DNA from: Oceanimonas baumannii
GTDB taxonomy: Bacteria; Pseudomonadota; Gammaproteobacteria; Enterobacterales; Aeromonadaceae
DNA length: 64,000 nt
Assembly: GCF_002245495.1 (NCBI RefSeq)
Contig: NZ_NQJF01000011.1
Coordinates: 78,488-142,487 of the forward strand
Reading direction: 5' to 3'
Of the stretch, positions 9,281 through 19,175 are shown in pieces (the first letter of the stretch is position 1; each line of letters begins with the position of its first letter). The notes beneath the pieces were generated by a model, which saw only the letters and a program-made list of their open reading frames with translations, had not been told where the DNA came from and did no database searches. The position numbers and the translations under genes are program-made.

Positions 9281-9781
9281 TTTCAGTTTAAGCAGATAAT
9301 TGATCAGCTCGCCCAGATGGCGGTAACGGGCAAGCTCTTCGGGCCCGTAACGGGTCGACATGGTAGACGGATTGTTCCTGTGCTTCAGGTAACGTCGGAT
9401 CTGCAGCTGGTTGAATCCCCCGATTTTATAGACGAGTTGCAGGAGTTGCTGAACTTGCTCATTATTCAGCCCGCACAGGCTGGTGTAATCATCTTCCAGT
9501 GGCGTATGAATATGAACATCCACCTCACTCAGCCGACCCTGCTCCTGCAAATATTCCAGCCATTGTTCCACGTCCATGGGCTTGGCACCGGCGAGCAATT
9601 CAAAATGCCCTCTGCCACTGCGACACCCCGACAGCAACGTCACGGCCAGCGCATCGCTGTCGGCACTGAACGTCACCTCTCCCCGCTCGCTCCAGTCCAG
9701 TGCCTGAATGCGGATCCGGGCCCGATGGCCTTCACCATCCCTGACCTTAAAAATAAACACTCCGTCCCCGCCTCTTGCCAT
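9272..9781 (-). CDS. Conserved-looking protein of unknown function (169 aa)
   Basis: I do not recognise this protein. It is soluble, with no signal peptide. The first half is beta-rich (VFIFKVRDGEGHRARIRIQ). The second half is helical and Tyr/Arg/Leu-rich, and could be a helix-turn-helix or RNA-binding fold (QIRRYLKHRNNPSTMSTRYG). Its 3' end overlaps the convergent GGDEF-EAL gene by 9 bases. Codon usage resembles its neighbours, so it is likely a real gene. Confidence 0.65.
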   Translation of the reverse strand: MARGGDGVFIFKVRDGEGHRARIRIQALDWSERGEVTFSADSDALAVTLLSGCRSGRGHFELLAGAKPMDVEQWLEYLQEQGRLSEVDVHIHTPLEDDYTSLCGLNNEQVQQLLQLVYKIGGFNQLQIRRYLKHRNNPSTMSTRYGPEELARYRHLGELINYLLKLKSA

Positions 9782-9897
9782 AAAGGCTCAATCTTGGCGT
9801 AATCGGCGGTGTGAGTCAAAGCCGGGCTTCACAGCATGCCGCCATGGGTGTATGGTTCGCCGTTCTGGCTTGTATTTACGTTGTCGCAGGAGTAGTC

Positions 9898-10293
9898 ATG
9901 ATGCCCAATAAGGAAGTTACCTATACCATCTCCGAGCTGGCCGACGAGTTTGATATCACTCCCCGCACCCTGCGTCACTATGAAGAGCTGGGGCTGCTCA
10001 CCCCCAAACGTAAAGGCAACACTCGTATTTACAGTCATAAGGACCGTATCCGTCTGACGCTGACCTTGCGTGGCAGACGCCTTGGCTTCAGCCTGGCAGA
10101 AATGGGCGAGTTGTTTGAGCTCTATGATGCCGAACACAGCACCCGCCCCCAACTGCATTCCATGGTGGCCATGATCGCCGAAAAACGTATCATGCTGCAG
10201 CAGCAGCAAGACGATATTGAAAAGGTATTGGCAGAGCTGGATGCGGCCGATATCAAGGCCCGGGAAGCGCTGGAAAAAATGAAACACCACTAA
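9898..10293 (+). CDS. MerR-family regulator, LiuR-like
   Basis: A 131-residue transcription factor. The N-terminal winged helix-turn-helix (YTISELADEFDITPRTLRHYEELGLL split over residues 8-33) is followed by a coiled-coil dimerisation helix. The segment after the HTH (RIRLTLTLRGRRLGFSLAEM, then ELFELYD) is characteristic of the LiuR/IvdR group, which regulates leucine/isovalerate catabolism. No liu genes are nearby, so it acts in trans or has another target. It lacks the C-terminal metal-binding cysteines of metal-sensing MerR proteins. AGGAG lies 5 bases before ATG 9898 and 8 before ATG 9901. Confidence 0.85.
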   Translation: MMPNKEVTYTISELADEFDITPRTLRHYEELGLLTPKRKGNTRIYSHKDRIRLTLTLRGRRLGFSLAEMGELFELYDAEHSTRPQLHSMVAMIAEKRIMLQQQQDDIEKVLAELDAADIKAREALEKMKHH

Positions 10294-10321
10294 CTGACAG
10301 CTGTAACCTTTAAGCTGTCAG
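10294..10321. repeat. Inverted repeat after the MerR gene
   Basis: Perfect 9-bp arms (CTGACAGCT/AGCTGTCAG) separated by 10 bases, directly after the stop codon. It may be a 3' stabilising hairpin. A related sequence recurs near 10402-10419. Confidence 0.45.
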
Positions 10322-10421
10322 CCATCAGTGGTGAGGTCTGGAGATGCTGAGCTGTGCTTGCAGGTATGACCTCGCGCCGGCAGGCAGCGCAGAACAACTT
10401 ACTGCTGATAGCTTACAGCTA

Positions 10422-10451
10422 AAAACGCCCCGCTTGTTTGCGGGGCTTTTT
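10422..10451. terminator. Bidirectional terminator between merR-type gene and aroA
   Basis: A GCCCCGC/GCGGGGC stem with a TTGTTT loop, flanked by an A-run on one side and a T-run on the other. It can terminate both convergent transcripts. Confidence 0.85.
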
Positions 10452-10453
10452 GC

Positions 10454-11734
10454 TTAAAGGCTGATACTGTCCAGCTTGTCGAAATAGTCCGGAAAAGTTT
10501 TCGAGGTACAGCCGGGATCCAGGATCACCACCGGCGTATCGCTGAGAGCCACCAGCGAAAAGCACATGGCAATACGATGGTCGTTATAGGTGGCAATTTC
10601 TGCCTCCTGCAGCGTGACTGCTGGATTGATGACCAGGTAATCTTCCCCTTCTTCCACTTCAACCCCCAGCTTTTTCAGCTCGGTGGCCATGGCGTAGAGC
10701 CGGTCAGTTTCCTTCACCCGCCAGTTATAAATGTTGCTGATACGAGTGGTACCCTTGGCAAACAGCGCTGTGGTGGCAATGGTCATCGCCGCATCGGGAA
10801 TATGATTCATATCCATATCAACAGCGGTCAACGGACCGGTATGCTCCGCTTCAATAAAGTCATCACCCCAGGTGATTTTGGCTCCCATGGCTTCCAGCAC
10901 ATCAGCAAAACGAATATCACCCTGAATACTGTCGCGACCAATGCCGGTCACCCGTACCCGGCCCTTGATGGCACCGGCGGCAAGAAAATAAGAAGCCGAA
11001 GAGGCATCGCCTTCCACCAGAAACGAACCCGGTGAAACATAGATCTGATTACCGGCAATATAAAAGGTCTGGTAATCATCGTGCTCTACCACCACCCCGA
11101 ACTGCTTCATGATATGCAAGGTAATATCAATGTAAGGCTTGGATACCAGCTCTCCCTTGATATGGATACGAGTGTCACCTGACGCCATCGGTGCTGCCAT
11201 CAGAAAAGCGGTAAGAAACTGACTGGAAACCGAGCCGTCAATATGGACATCGCCACCCCACAGGCCCTTACCATTAATAAATACCGGCGGATAACCGTCG
11301 GCCTTCAGGTAGCTGATATCAGCACCCGCTTCCCGCAGCGCATCCACCAGGTGACCAATGGGACGTTCCCACATGCGCGGCTCCCCGGTCAGGGTAAAAT
11401 CACCTGAGCCCAGGCACAGGGCAGCACACAGCGGACGCATGGCAGTACCGGCATTACCAAGAAACAGCGACAACGGCTCATCAGCACTGAATGCACGGCC
11501 CAGCCCATGCACCACACATTCGGTTTTATCGTCCGACAACTCATACTGCACCCCCAGTTGTTTGAGGGCATTCAGCATATGACGAATATCATCGCTGTCG
11601 AGCAGGTTGGTCAGACGCGTGGTGCCCTGCGCCAGCGCTGCCAGCAACAGAGCCCGGTTAGACACCGACTTGGAGCCGGGCAGGTTGACCGTGCCCTCCA
11701 CCCGGGCAATGGGAGATAATTTAAGGCGTTCCAT
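10454..11734 (-). CDS. aroA: 3-phosphoshikimate 1-carboxyvinyltransferase (EPSP synthase)
   Basis: AroA joins shikimate-3-phosphate and phosphoenolpyruvate in the sixth step of the shikimate pathway. The 426-residue protein has the family motifs [15 protein letters not shown] near the N-terminus and [13 protein letters not shown] near residue 92, as in the class I, glyphosate-sensitive type. It is complete (E. coli AroA is 427). It is the last gene of gyrA-serC-hisC-aroA, downstream of hisC across a hairpin. Confidence 0.97.
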   Translation of the reverse strand: MERLKLSPIARVEGTVNLPGSKSVSNRALLLAALAQGTTRLTNLLDSDDIRHMLNALKQLGVQYELSDDKTECVVHGLGRAFSADEPLSLFLGNAGTAMRPLCAALCLGSGDFTLTGEPRMWERPIGHLVDALREAGADISYLKADGYPPVFINGKGLWGGDVHIDGSVSSQFLTAFLMAAPMASGDTRIHIKGELVSKPYIDITLHIMKQFGVVVEHDDYQTFYIAGNQIYVSPGSFLVEGDASSASYFLAAGAIKGRVRVTGIGRDSIQGDIRFADVLEAMGAKITWGDDFIEAEHTGPLTAVDMDMNHIPDAAMTIATTALFAKGTTRISNIYNWRVKETDRLYAMATELKKLGVEVEEGEDYLVINPAVTLQEAEIATYNDHRIAMCFSLVALSDTPVVILDPGCTSKTFPDYFDKLDSISL

Positions 11735-11766
11735 AATCTTCCTGAAGATGGGATAAAACGATTAAA

Positions 11767-11791
11767 GCTGCCCTGACGTTATCAGGGCAGC
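11767..11791 (-). terminator. Hairpin between hisC and aroA
   Basis: A perfect 10-bp stem GCTGCCCTGA/TCAGGGCAGC with a 5-base loop. On the minus strand it is followed by TTTAATCGTTTT. It could partly terminate hisC transcripts upstream of aroA. Confidence 0.6.
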
Positions 11792-11842
11792 GGCAACGGG
11801 GCAAGCCACTTGCCTTAAGGATTAACACGGGCATTAATAATA

Positions 11843-12943
11843 TTAGCCAAGCACCTTTTTCAGCGCCTCAATGCAGCGGTGGTTTTCCTGCTCCAGGCCA
11901 ATGCTGATGCGCAGACAGGCAGGCAGGCCATAGCCGGCGATCGGACGCACAATCACCCCTTCCCGCAGTAATGCTTCATAAACCGGGCCGGCATCTCGCT
12001 CAAGGTCCAGGGTAATAAAGTTCCCTTTTGACGGTATGTACTTCAGCCCCTGTTCATTAAAGAAAGCTTCATACATGGCCATCCCCTGCCGGTTGAGGGC
12101 CACTGCTTCGGCAAGATAGGCGTCATCACCCAGAGCCGCCTCTGCGGCTGCCAGTGCCAGGCTGTTGCAGTTAAAGGGTTCGCGTACCCGGTTGAGCACC
12201 GCCACCAGCTCAGGATGACAGACCATATAACCTACCCGCAGGCCGGCCAGGCCATAAGCCTTGGAGAAAGTGCGGGACACGATAAGGTTCGGATATTCCT
12301 TCAGCCAGTCGATGGACGGCAATCGCTCAGCGTCGTTCACATATTCGGTATATGCCTCATCCAGCACCACCAGCACATTAGCCGGCACACACGCCATAAA
12401 GGCCTTTACCTCGTTCTGAGTCAGAAAGGTACCCGTGGGATTATTCGGGTTGGTAATGCACACCAGCCGGGTAGCAGGGGTGATGGCCGCGGCCATGGCG
12501 TCAAGGTCATGACCACAGTTCACCGCGGGTACTTCCACCGCCTTGGCACCATGGGCCTGAGTGGCCAGGGCATAGACAATAAAAGTGTACTGGGAATACA
12601 CCACTTCCTGCTGCGGGCCGACAAAGGTATGGAACAGCAGATCAATCAGCTCATTAGAGCCGTTACCCAGAATAATCTGATCGGCTCCTACTTTCAGTTT
12701 GCTGGCCAGGGCGGTTTTCAGGGAAAAGCCGTTGGCATCCGGGTAACGGGCCAGTTCCGGCAGCGCTTTTTGAATGGCGGCGATGGCCTTGGGGCCCGGG
12801 CCCAATGGGTTTTCATTGGAGGCCAGTTTGACGCTGTGACTGATGCCGAGCTCGCGCTCCAGCTCTTCCACCGGCTTGCCCGGCTGGTAAGGATGCAGAC
12901 CCGGGACACCCGGGTTGGCCAGGGCCAGAAAATCAATATTCAC
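11843..12943 (-). CDS. hisC: Histidinol-phosphate aminotransferase
   Basis: A 366-residue PLP-dependent class I/II aminotransferase of histidine biosynthesis. The PLP lysine is in SRTFSKAYGLAGLR, and other family motifs are ASNENPLGPGPKA near residue 41 and NPNNPTG near residue 160. The start is GTG, with AAGGAG 5 bases upstream. It lies outside a his operon, between serC and aroA. Such lone HisC enzymes often also serve aromatic amino acid transamination, which would suit this location (inference). Confidence 0.92.
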   Translation of the reverse strand: MNIDFLALANPGVPGLHPYQPGKPVEELERELGISHSVKLASNENPLGPGPKAIAAIQKALPELARYPDANGFSLKTALASKLKVGADQIILGNGSNELIDLLFHTFVGPQQEVVYSQYTFIVYALATQAHGAKAVEVPAVNCGHDLDAMAAAITPATRLVCITNPNNPTGTFLTQNEVKAFMACVPANVLVVLDEAYTEYVNDAERLPSIDWLKEYPNLIVSRTFSKAYGLAGLRVGYMVCHPELVAVLNRVREPFNCNSLALAAAEAALGDDAYLAEAVALNRQGMAMYEAFFNEQGLKYIPSKGNFITLDLERDAGPVYEALLREGVIVRPIAGYGLPACLRISIGLEQENHRCIEALKKVLG

Positions 12944-13470
12944 GATGGCTCCTTGTATGTGTTGTTGATGCCTTGCCTGATGTTGTTATCTGATATTCAG
13001 CACTGCGAAGCAACAGTGCGGTTGCACTCCGCCGACACGCTTCGAGCCCATCCATGGGACGCTCGTCACATGCCATCTCTGGTATTTGACGGTCGGCTCC
13101 GGCAATCCCCGCTGCCGCTTCGTGCCGCCGTAGCGCCGCCTGTTTGAGTGCAGGCAGCTCTGTGCTAGAACCAGGAGGTCAAAGGGTGACTGCTTCGCCG
13201 CGCCCTCTGCGCCAAGGCCGAAAATTGCTCCTGCATGTTCGGCATTCCCGCCATCCTTGGCGGTCAGATGCGCAGTGAAGCCTGCATGGGGTGAGCTTGC
13301 TCGCCGTGACGAGATGTTTCAAGCCGGCCGAACATTTAGTATGTTCGCAGCGGGTTGAAACATTGAGTATCATTTCCCACGGCGTGCCGGAGAAACAGTG
13401 CGCTTTGGCCGACGAGCTTGCACCGTCCCGCTAACGGCAAGAATGCGTGGCACACCGGCAGGGTGAATGC
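12944..13470. other. 527-base gap between serC and hisC
   Basis: I see no convincing gene. The most distinct element is a long imperfect hairpin at 13316-13361, whose outer arms are GTTTCAA/TTGAAAC and inner arms CGAACAT/ATGTTCG around TTAGT. The rest is GC-rich sequence with short inverted repeats and no good Shine-Dalgarno/start pairs. The region is longer than usual for this gene pair. Confidence 0.5.
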
Positions 13471-14556
13471 TTATTTGGCGTGCCGCTTGGCGAACTCGTC
13501 CATAAAGTCGACCAAGGCCTGTACGCCCTCAATGGGCATGGCGTTATACACGCTGGCACGCATGCCACCCACAATGCGGTGTCCCTTGAGCGCCAGCAGG
13601 CCAGCAGCCTTGGCTTCCTTCAGGAACGCATCATTGAGAGACTCGTCCTTCAGCTGGAACGGAATGTTCATCCAGGAGCGGGCACTGGGGTGAACCCGGT
13701 TTTCAAAGAAGTCGCTGGCGTCCACGTAGTTGTAAAGCAGCTCCGCCTTGGCTTTGTTCTGCGCACCGATGACTTCCACACCGCCTTTTTCCTTCAGCCA
13801 CTGGAACACCAGACCGGCCAGATACCAGGCATAGGTGGCCGGAGTATTGAGCATGGAGTCGGCCTTGGCCATGGCAGCATAATCCATGATCGCCGGAACA
13901 TTCGGGCAGGCCTGATCGAGCAAATCGTCACGCACAATCACCACCGCCAGGCCAGAGGGGCCTATGTTCTTCTGGGCACCGGCATATATGATACCGAACT
14001 TGCTCACATCCACCGGACGGGAAAGAATGGTAGAAGACATATCCGCCACCAGCGGTACATTGCCGGTCTCGGGAACAAAGTCATACTCAATGCCTTCTAC
14101 GGTTTCGTTCGGGCAGTAGTGTACATAGGCCGCCGTGGGATCCAGATCCCAGCTGGTGGCCAGTTTTTTCGGCTCTGCACCGGCTTCAAAACCATCAAGC
14201 ACACGCACCTGCCCCACCTTCTCCGCTTCGGCCACGGCTGAACGGGACCACTGACCGGTAACGATATAATCGGCCTTGGCATTTTTGCCCATCAGGTTCA
14301 GTGCTACTGCGGCAAACTGACCGCGGCCGCCGCCCTGCAGGAACAGTACCTTGTAATTATCGGGGATGTGCATCAGTTCACGCAGATCCCGTTCGGCCTG
14401 CTCCGCCACCGCAATGTAATCGGCCCCACGGTGGCTGAGCTCCATCACCGACACACCCAGTCCGTTAAAATCACAAAACTCGGCCTGTGCCCGCTGCATC
14501 ACCTCAACCGGCAACATGGCCGGACCTGCGCTGAAGTTGTAAACCATCTTCTCCAT
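13471..14556 (-). CDS. serC: Phosphoserine aminotransferase
   Basis: SerC converts 3-phosphohydroxypyruvate to phosphoserine, and acts similarly in pyridoxal phosphate synthesis. The 361-residue protein has the N-terminal YNFSAGPAMLP motif and the PLP lysine in YAGAQKNIGPSG. Length matches the family (about 360). It is 133 bases downstream of gyrA on the same strand, with a gyrA terminator between. The ATG at 14556 has CAGGG 4 bases upstream; an in-frame ATG three codons later is possible. Confidence 0.96.
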   Translation of the reverse strand: MEKMVYNFSAGPAMLPVEVMQRAQAEFCDFNGLGVSVMELSHRGADYIAVAEQAERDLRELMHIPDNYKVLFLQGGGRGQFAAVALNLMGKNAKADYIVTGQWSRSAVAEAEKVGQVRVLDGFEAGAEPKKLATSWDLDPTAAYVHYCPNETVEGIEYDFVPETGNVPLVADMSSTILSRPVDVSKFGIIYAGAQKNIGPSGLAVVIVRDDLLDQACPNVPAIMDYAAMAKADSMLNTPATYAWYLAGLVFQWLKEKGGVEVIGAQNKAKAELLYNYVDASDFFENRVHPSARSWMNIPFQLKDESLNDAFLKEAKAAGLLALKGHRIVGGMRASVYNAMPIEGVQALVDFMDEFAKRHAK

Positions 14557-14660
14557 TTTCCCTGAGTTAACCTGCTAATGTTGAGCGCCTGAATAGTGGC
14601 GCCTACTCGTTTTACACGGCGCGGACGCGCCAAGTCAAAACCAAATGTGATTCAAGACAC

Positions 14661-14682
14661 AAAAAAGAGGCCCGCAGGCCTC
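14661..14682 (-). terminator. Terminator of gyrA
   Basis: On the minus strand a GAGGCC/GGCCTC stem with a TGCG loop is followed by TTTTTT, directly after the gyrA stop codon. Confidence 0.85.
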
Positions 14683-14689
14683 GTTTTAT

Positions 14690-17299
14690 TTATTCCTCAC
14701 TGGCCGGCTCAGCATCATTGGCATCACCGGTGCTCTGACCTTCCTCGCCTTCGATAGGCTCGTCGTCATCTTCCGGCTCTTCAATGCGCTGCAGCCCCAC
14801 CACCTGTTCGTCTTCTCCGGTACGGATCAAACGCACGCCGGCGGTGTTACGGCTAATCAGGCTCACTTCCGACACCCGGGTACGCACCAGGGTGCCACCG
14901 TTGGTGATCAGCATGATTTCGTTGCCATCATCAACCTGAATGGCTCCCACCACGGCACCGTTACGTTCACTTACCTTGATCGATACCACACCCAGGGTCG
15001 CACGGCTCTTGGTCGGGTACTCTTCCAACGCGGTGCGCTTGCCGTAGCCGTTGGCAGTGGCGGTCAGAATGGCCCCCTCGCCTCTGGGCACGATCAGCGA
15101 GACCACGCTGTCTTCATCACCCAGACGAATACCACGTACACCGGTGGCAGTTCGTCCCATGGAGCGCACCTGATCTTCGTGGAAGCGCACTACCTTGCCG
15201 GCATCGGAGAACAGCATGATCTCGTTCTCACCGTCGGTAATGTCCACACCGATCAGCTCATCGCCCTCGGTCAGGTTAATGGCACGAATGCCCGAGGCCA
15301 GCGGCCGGCTGAAGGCAGTCAGCCCGGTCTTTTTCACCGTACCGTGACGAGTGGCAAAGAATACCGCCTTGTCGTCAGCATATTCCTTCACCGGCAAAAT
15401 GGCGGTGATCCGCTCATCCTGATCCAGCGGCAACAGGTTGACGATAGGACGGCCGCGGGCAGTGCGACTGGCTTCCGGCAACTGATAGACCTTGAGCCAG
15501 TAAACCTTGCCGGCAGTAGAGAAGCACAGAATGGTGTCGTGAGTATTGGCCACCAGCAACCGCTCAACAAAGTCTTCTTCCTTCATGCGGGTAGCGGACT
15601 TGCCGCGGCCCCCCCGACGCTGAGCTTCATAATCGGTGAGCGGCTGGTACTTGACGTAGCCCTGGTGAGACAGAGTTACTACCACGTCTTCCTGGGTGAT
15701 CAGATCTTCCAGGTTAATCTCGGCGCTAGAGGTCGTGATCTCGGTGCGGCGCTGGTCACCAAACTGCTCTTTCAGCGCTTCCAGCTCTTCACGGATCACT
15801 TCCATCAGGCGGGCAGCGCTGTTGAGAATATGCAGCAGCTCGGCAATTTGCTCCAGCAGCGCCTTGTACTCTTCCAGGATCTTTTCGTGCTCGAGGCCGG
15901 TCAGGCGGTGCAGGCGCAGCTCCAGAATGGCCTGGGCCTGTTGCTCAGTCAGGTAGTACTGACCATCGCGAATGCCGTACTCGGGCTCCAGCCATTCCGG
16001 GCGGGCGGCGTCATCACCGGCACGCTCCAGCATGCTGGCCACGTTGCCCAGCTCCCAACCCTGAGCCAGCAGGCCGGCCTTGGCTTCTGCCGGGGTCGGC
16101 GAGCGGCGGATCAATTCAATCACCGGATCGATGTTGGCCAGGGCAATGGCCAGGCCTTCCAGGATATGGGCCCGGTCCCGCGCCTTACGCAGTTCAAATA
16201 CGGTGCGGCGGGTGACCACTTCGCGGCGGTGCTGAATAAAACACTCCAGCATTTCCTTCAGGTTGAAGGTACGTGGCTGATTGTTATCCAGCGCAACCAT
16301 GTTGATGCCGAATACGGACTGCATCTGAGTCTGGGCATAAAGGTTATTGAGAATCACCTCGCCCACTTCGCCCCGACGCACTTCAATGACAATGCGCATG
16401 CCGTCTTTATCGGATTCATCACGCAGGGCGGAAATGCCTTCGATGCGCTTTTCCTTGACCAGCTCGGCAATTTTCTCGATCAACCGGGCCTTGTTTACCT
16501 GATAGGGCAGCTCGGAGACGATAATGGTTTCGCGATTGGTTTTCTCGTCTACTTCTATTTCAGCCAAGGCGCGCACATAAATTTTGCCGCGGCCGGTGCG
16601 ATAGGCGTCAAGAATCCCCGACTTGCCGTTGATGATACCGCCGGTAGGGAAATCCGGCCCGGGGATCAGCTCAATCAGCTGATCAATGCTGATGTGTTCA
16701 TCGTCGATCAGTGCCAGGCAGCCGTCCACCACTTCGTTGAGGTTGTGGGGCGGAATATTGGTGGCCATGCCCACGGCAATACCGGAGGAGCCGTTTACCA
16801 GCAGGTTGGGCACCTTGGTGGGCATCACCGCCGGGATCATTTCGGTGCCGTCGTAGTTGGGCACCCAGTCGACGGTTTCCTTGTCCAGGTCCGCCAGCAG
16901 CTCGTGGGCAATTTTGTCCATGCGTACTTCGGTGTAACGCATCGCAGCAGCAGAATCGCCGTCCACCGAGCCGAAGTTACCCTGGCCATCGACCAGGGTG
17001 TAACGCATGGAAAAGTCCTGTGCCATGCGTACTATGGTGTCATAGACCGCGCTGTCGCCGTGGGGGTGATATTTACCTATTACATCGCCCACCACACGGG
17101 CCGACTTTTTATAGGGTTTGTTCCAGTCGTTGCCGAGCTCGTTCATGGCGAACAGCACGCGGCGATGCACCGGTTTCAGGCCGTCTCGAACATCAGGAAG
17201 CGCACGCCCCACGATCACGCTCATGGCGTAATCGAGGTAGGAGCGTTTCAGCTCTTCCTCAATGTTGATCGGCATGATTTCTCGGGCCAAATCGGTCAT
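14690..17299 (-). CDS. gyrA: DNA gyrase subunit A
   Basis: GyrA is the DNA-breaking/rejoining subunit of the A2B2 supercoiling enzyme. The 869-residue protein has the catalytic Tyr122 (AMRYTEVRM), the 5Y-CAP domain, the coiled-coil exit gate, six C-terminal beta-pinwheel repeats including the GyrA box QRRGGRGK, and an acidic tail. The quinolone-determining segment reads GDSAVYD with Ser83 and Asp87, the susceptible wild-type state in E. coli numbering. It is divergent from ubiG. Confidence 0.98.
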   Translation of the reverse strand: MTDLAREIMPINIEEELKRSYLDYAMSVIVGRALPDVRDGLKPVHRRVLFAMNELGNDWNKPYKKSARVVGDVIGKYHPHGDSAVYDTIVRMAQDFSMRYTLVDGQGNFGSVDGDSAAAMRYTEVRMDKIAHELLADLDKETVDWVPNYDGTEMIPAVMPTKVPNLLVNGSSGIAVGMATNIPPHNLNEVVDGCLALIDDEHISIDQLIELIPGPDFPTGGIINGKSGILDAYRTGRGKIYVRALAEIEVDEKTNRETIIVSELPYQVNKARLIEKIAELVKEKRIEGISALRDESDKDGMRIVIEVRRGEVGEVILNNLYAQTQMQSVFGINMVALDNNQPRTFNLKEMLECFIQHRREVVTRRTVFELRKARDRAHILEGLAIALANIDPVIELIRRSPTPAEAKAGLLAQGWELGNVASMLERAGDDAARPEWLEPEYGIRDGQYYLTEQQAQAILELRLHRLTGLEHEKILEEYKALLEQIAELLHILNSAARLMEVIREELEALKEQFGDQRRTEITTSSAEINLEDLITQEDVVVTLSHQGYVKYQPLTDYEAQRRGGRGKSATRMKEEDFVERLLVANTHDTILCFSTAGKVYWLKVYQLPEASRTARGRPIVNLLPLDQDERITAILPVKEYADDKAVFFATRHGTVKKTGLTAFSRPLASGIRAINLTEGDELIGVDITDGENEIMLFSDAGKVVRFHEDQVRSMGRTATGVRGIRLGDEDSVVSLIVPRGEGAILTATANGYGKRTALEEYPTKSRATLGVVSIKVSERNGAVVGAIQVDDGNEIMLITNGGTLVRTRVSEVSLISRNTAGVRLIRTGEDEQVVGLQRIEEPEDDDEPIEGEEGQSTGDANDAEPASEE

Positions 17300-17461
17300 A
17301 GCAAGCCTTGTCCCCAGGTTATTGATTATATGGCTTTAAAAAGCGGACCATTCTAGCACAGTTCCGGCCCGACGGGAGCAACTCATCACCGGAGCGGATT
17401 TTCCCGGCCGCTTGGTTATAATGGGCGCTTCAACAAGTCCGGTACTTTAAGGCACGCTTTC

Positions 17462-18160
17462 ATGAACGTAGATCAACAGGAAATCGACAAATTCGACGCC
17501 ATGGCTTCACGCTGGTGGGACCTGGACGGCGACTTCAAGCCGCTGCACAACATTAATCCGCTGCGTCTGGGCTGGATTGCCGATAAGGCCGATGGCCTTT
17601 TTGGTAAACACATCATCGATATCGGCTGTGGCGGTGGCATTCTCAGCGAGAGCATGGCCCGGGAAGGTGCCGAGGTCACCGGCGTTGATATGGGCCAGGA
17701 GCCGCTGGCAGTGGCCAGGCTGCATGCGCTGGAAAGCGGTGTCAGCGTGAACTATCGCCAGGCCACCGCCGAGCAAGTGGCCAGCGAGCAGCCTGGACAA
17801 TATGATGTCGTCACCTGTATGGAAATGCTCGAGCACGTGCCCGAGCCCGCCTCTGTGGTGGCGGCCTGTGCCGCACTGGCAAAGCCCGGTGCAAATCTGG
17901 TGTTTTCCACCATTAACCGCAATCCCAAAGCCTGGCTGCTGATGATTGCCGCCGCTGAGAACCTGTTCAAAATGGTGCCCAAAGGCACTCATGATCACCG
18001 CAAATTTATTCGTCCTGCCGAGCTGTGCCGTTTTATTGAAGCCGCCGGCCTGGTGGTCAGGGATATACAGGGCGTGGTGTACCGGCCGCTGACCGGTGAC
18101 TTTGCGCTCAGCCAGGATGCCGATGTCAACTATATGATCCACGCCATTAAACCGGAGTAA
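17462..18160 (+). CDS. ubiG: Ubiquinone biosynthesis O-methyltransferase
   Basis: UbiG performs both SAM-dependent O-methylations in ubiquinone synthesis. The 232-residue protein has the N-terminal signature [22 protein letters not shown] motif [12 protein letters not shown] near residue 57, and the membrane-associating insert [15 protein letters not shown]. It is divergent from gyrA, as in many gammaproteobacteria, and 6 bases upstream of a HAD phosphatase with which it is probably cotranscribed. Confidence 0.96.
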   Translation: MNVDQQEIDKFDAMASRWWDLDGDFKPLHNINPLRLGWIADKADGLFGKHIIDIGCGGGILSESMAREGAEVTGVDMGQEPLAVARLHALESGVSVNYRQATAEQVASEQPGQYDVVTCMEMLEHVPEPASVVAACAALAKPGANLVFSTINRNPKAWLLMIAAAENLFKMVPKGTHDHRKFIRPAELCRFIEAAGLVVRDIQGVVYRPLTGDFALSQDADVNYMIHAIKPE

Positions 18161-18166
18161 TCCACC

Positions 18167-18841
18167 ATGCTTAAGGCGGTTTTGTTCGATCTCGATGGCA
18201 CCCTGCTCGATACCGCAGGTGACATGGGGGCAGCGGCCAACCACGTTATTACTGGTCTGGGGCTGAATGCCCTCCCCGACGAGGTGCTGGCCTGTACCAC
18301 ATCCGATGGTTCCTATGCGCTGCTCAGGGCCGGCATTCCTCCGGCTCTGATTGAACGACACGGCCTGGAGCAACTGCGGGATCGCATGCTCGGCTTTTAC
18401 CGGATGAACCTGTGCCATCACACTCAGCCTTACGCCGGTGTACCCGAGCTGCTGTCATGGCTTAATGGCAATGACATTCCCTGGGGTGTGGTCACCAATA
18501 AACCCAAAGCCCTGACCGAGCCGCTGCTGGCGGATCTGCCGCTGTTTTCCCGCTGCGGCATTACCGTCAGTGCCGACACCCTGCCCCGGAAAAAGCCGCA
18601 CCCGGCTCCCCTGCTGCATGCTGCCGCCCATCTGGGGGTAGCTGCAGATCACTGCGTCTATGTGGGAGATCACCGTCGCGACATAGAAGCAGGCCTGGCT
18701 GCCGGCATGCGTACCCTGGCCGCCGGCTGGGGCTATATTTCAGCCGGAGAGGATCCCCGGCAATGGCAATCACACGGTGTCATGGAGTCGGTTTCAGCGT
18801 TGACCCACTGGTTAAAAACGGTCTTTCCAGGCCGCTGCTGA
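18167..18841 (+). CDS. HAD-superfamily phosphatase (Gph/MupP-like)
   Basis: A 224-residue HAD hydrolase with motif I FDLDGTLLDT, motif II Thr in VVTNKP, the motif III region RKKPHPAPLLHAA and motif IV YVGDHRRDIEAG, plus an alpha-helical cap. Phosphoglycolate phosphatase is the common annotation. In Pseudomonas the gene directly after ubiG is mupP (N-acetylmuramic acid 6-phosphate phosphatase of peptidoglycan recycling), so by context that is an equal candidate. GGAG in the ubiG stop region serves as ribosome binding site. Confidence 0.85.
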   Translation: MLKAVLFDLDGTLLDTAGDMGAAANHVITGLGLNALPDEVLACTTSDGSYALLRAGIPPALIERHGLEQLRDRMLGFYRMNLCHHTQPYAGVPELLSWLNGNDIPWGVVTNKPKALTEPLLADLPLFSRCGITVSADTLPRKKPHPAPLLHAAAHLGVAADHCVYVGDHRRDIEAGLAAGMRTLAAGWGYISAGEDPRQWQSHGVMESVSALTHWLKTVFPGRC

Positions 18842-18995
18842 AAGATCCTGCGGATCCGCACTCCAGCGTTTTTTGCAAGCCAAATATTTTAAAAAAGTTT
18901 TTCCGCCGGCCATAAAAAAGCCAGTGTTTTGCTAATGCCAGAATGCCAACGGCACAGAAGTTAGTGAGTGCAAACATAGTACCACTGCCCACAGA

Positions 18996-19004
18996 TTATC
19001 CACA
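18996..19004 (+). promoter_or_regulatory. DnaA box upstream of nrdA
   Basis: TTATCCACA, a perfect match to the consensus TTATNCACA. In E. coli, DnaA binds the nrd promoter at boxes of this sequence and couples dNTP supply to replication initiation. Confidence 0.7.
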
Positions 19005-19044
19005 GCCCCCGGGCCTTTGGACCGGCTTGAGAAACCAGAGCCAA

Positions 19045-19060
19045 CACACTATATTGTGCC
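19045..19060. promoter_or_regulatory. NrdR box 1
   Basis: CACACTATATTGTGCC shares 13 of 16 positions with the downstream palindrome, which lies exactly 63 bases further on (six helical turns). NrdR is the ATP/dATP-sensing repressor of ribonucleotide reductase genes. Confidence 0.7.
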
Positions 19061-19107
19061 CATTCCAAATATGACAACTAGATGTTGTGTTTTTGCTATG
19101 CGGTGAC

Positions 19108-19123
19108 CACACTATATAGTGTG
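19108..19123. promoter_or_regulatory. NrdR box 2
   Basis: CACACTATATAGTGTG is a perfect 16-base palindrome of the NrdR-box type, 52 bases upstream of the nrdA start codon. Confidence 0.8.
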
Positions 19124-19175
19124 CTTGTTACGCACGAGTTATGCGCCACAACACGACCGGGAGAACGCTCGCCTT

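Larger units (their letters stand above)
18842..19175 (+). promoter_or_regulatory. nrdA upstream regulatory region
   Basis: A 334-base gene-free region before nrdA. It holds a consensus DnaA box and two NrdR-type palindromes, annotated separately. The core promoter could not be placed with certainty; it probably overlaps the second NrdR box. Confidence 0.7.

Noticed and set aside
15179..17356. A 725-codon open frame opposite gyrA
   Set aside because: Antisense shadow of gyrA. Composition is dominated by His/Gln/Gly/Val as expected for the reverse frame, with no domain.
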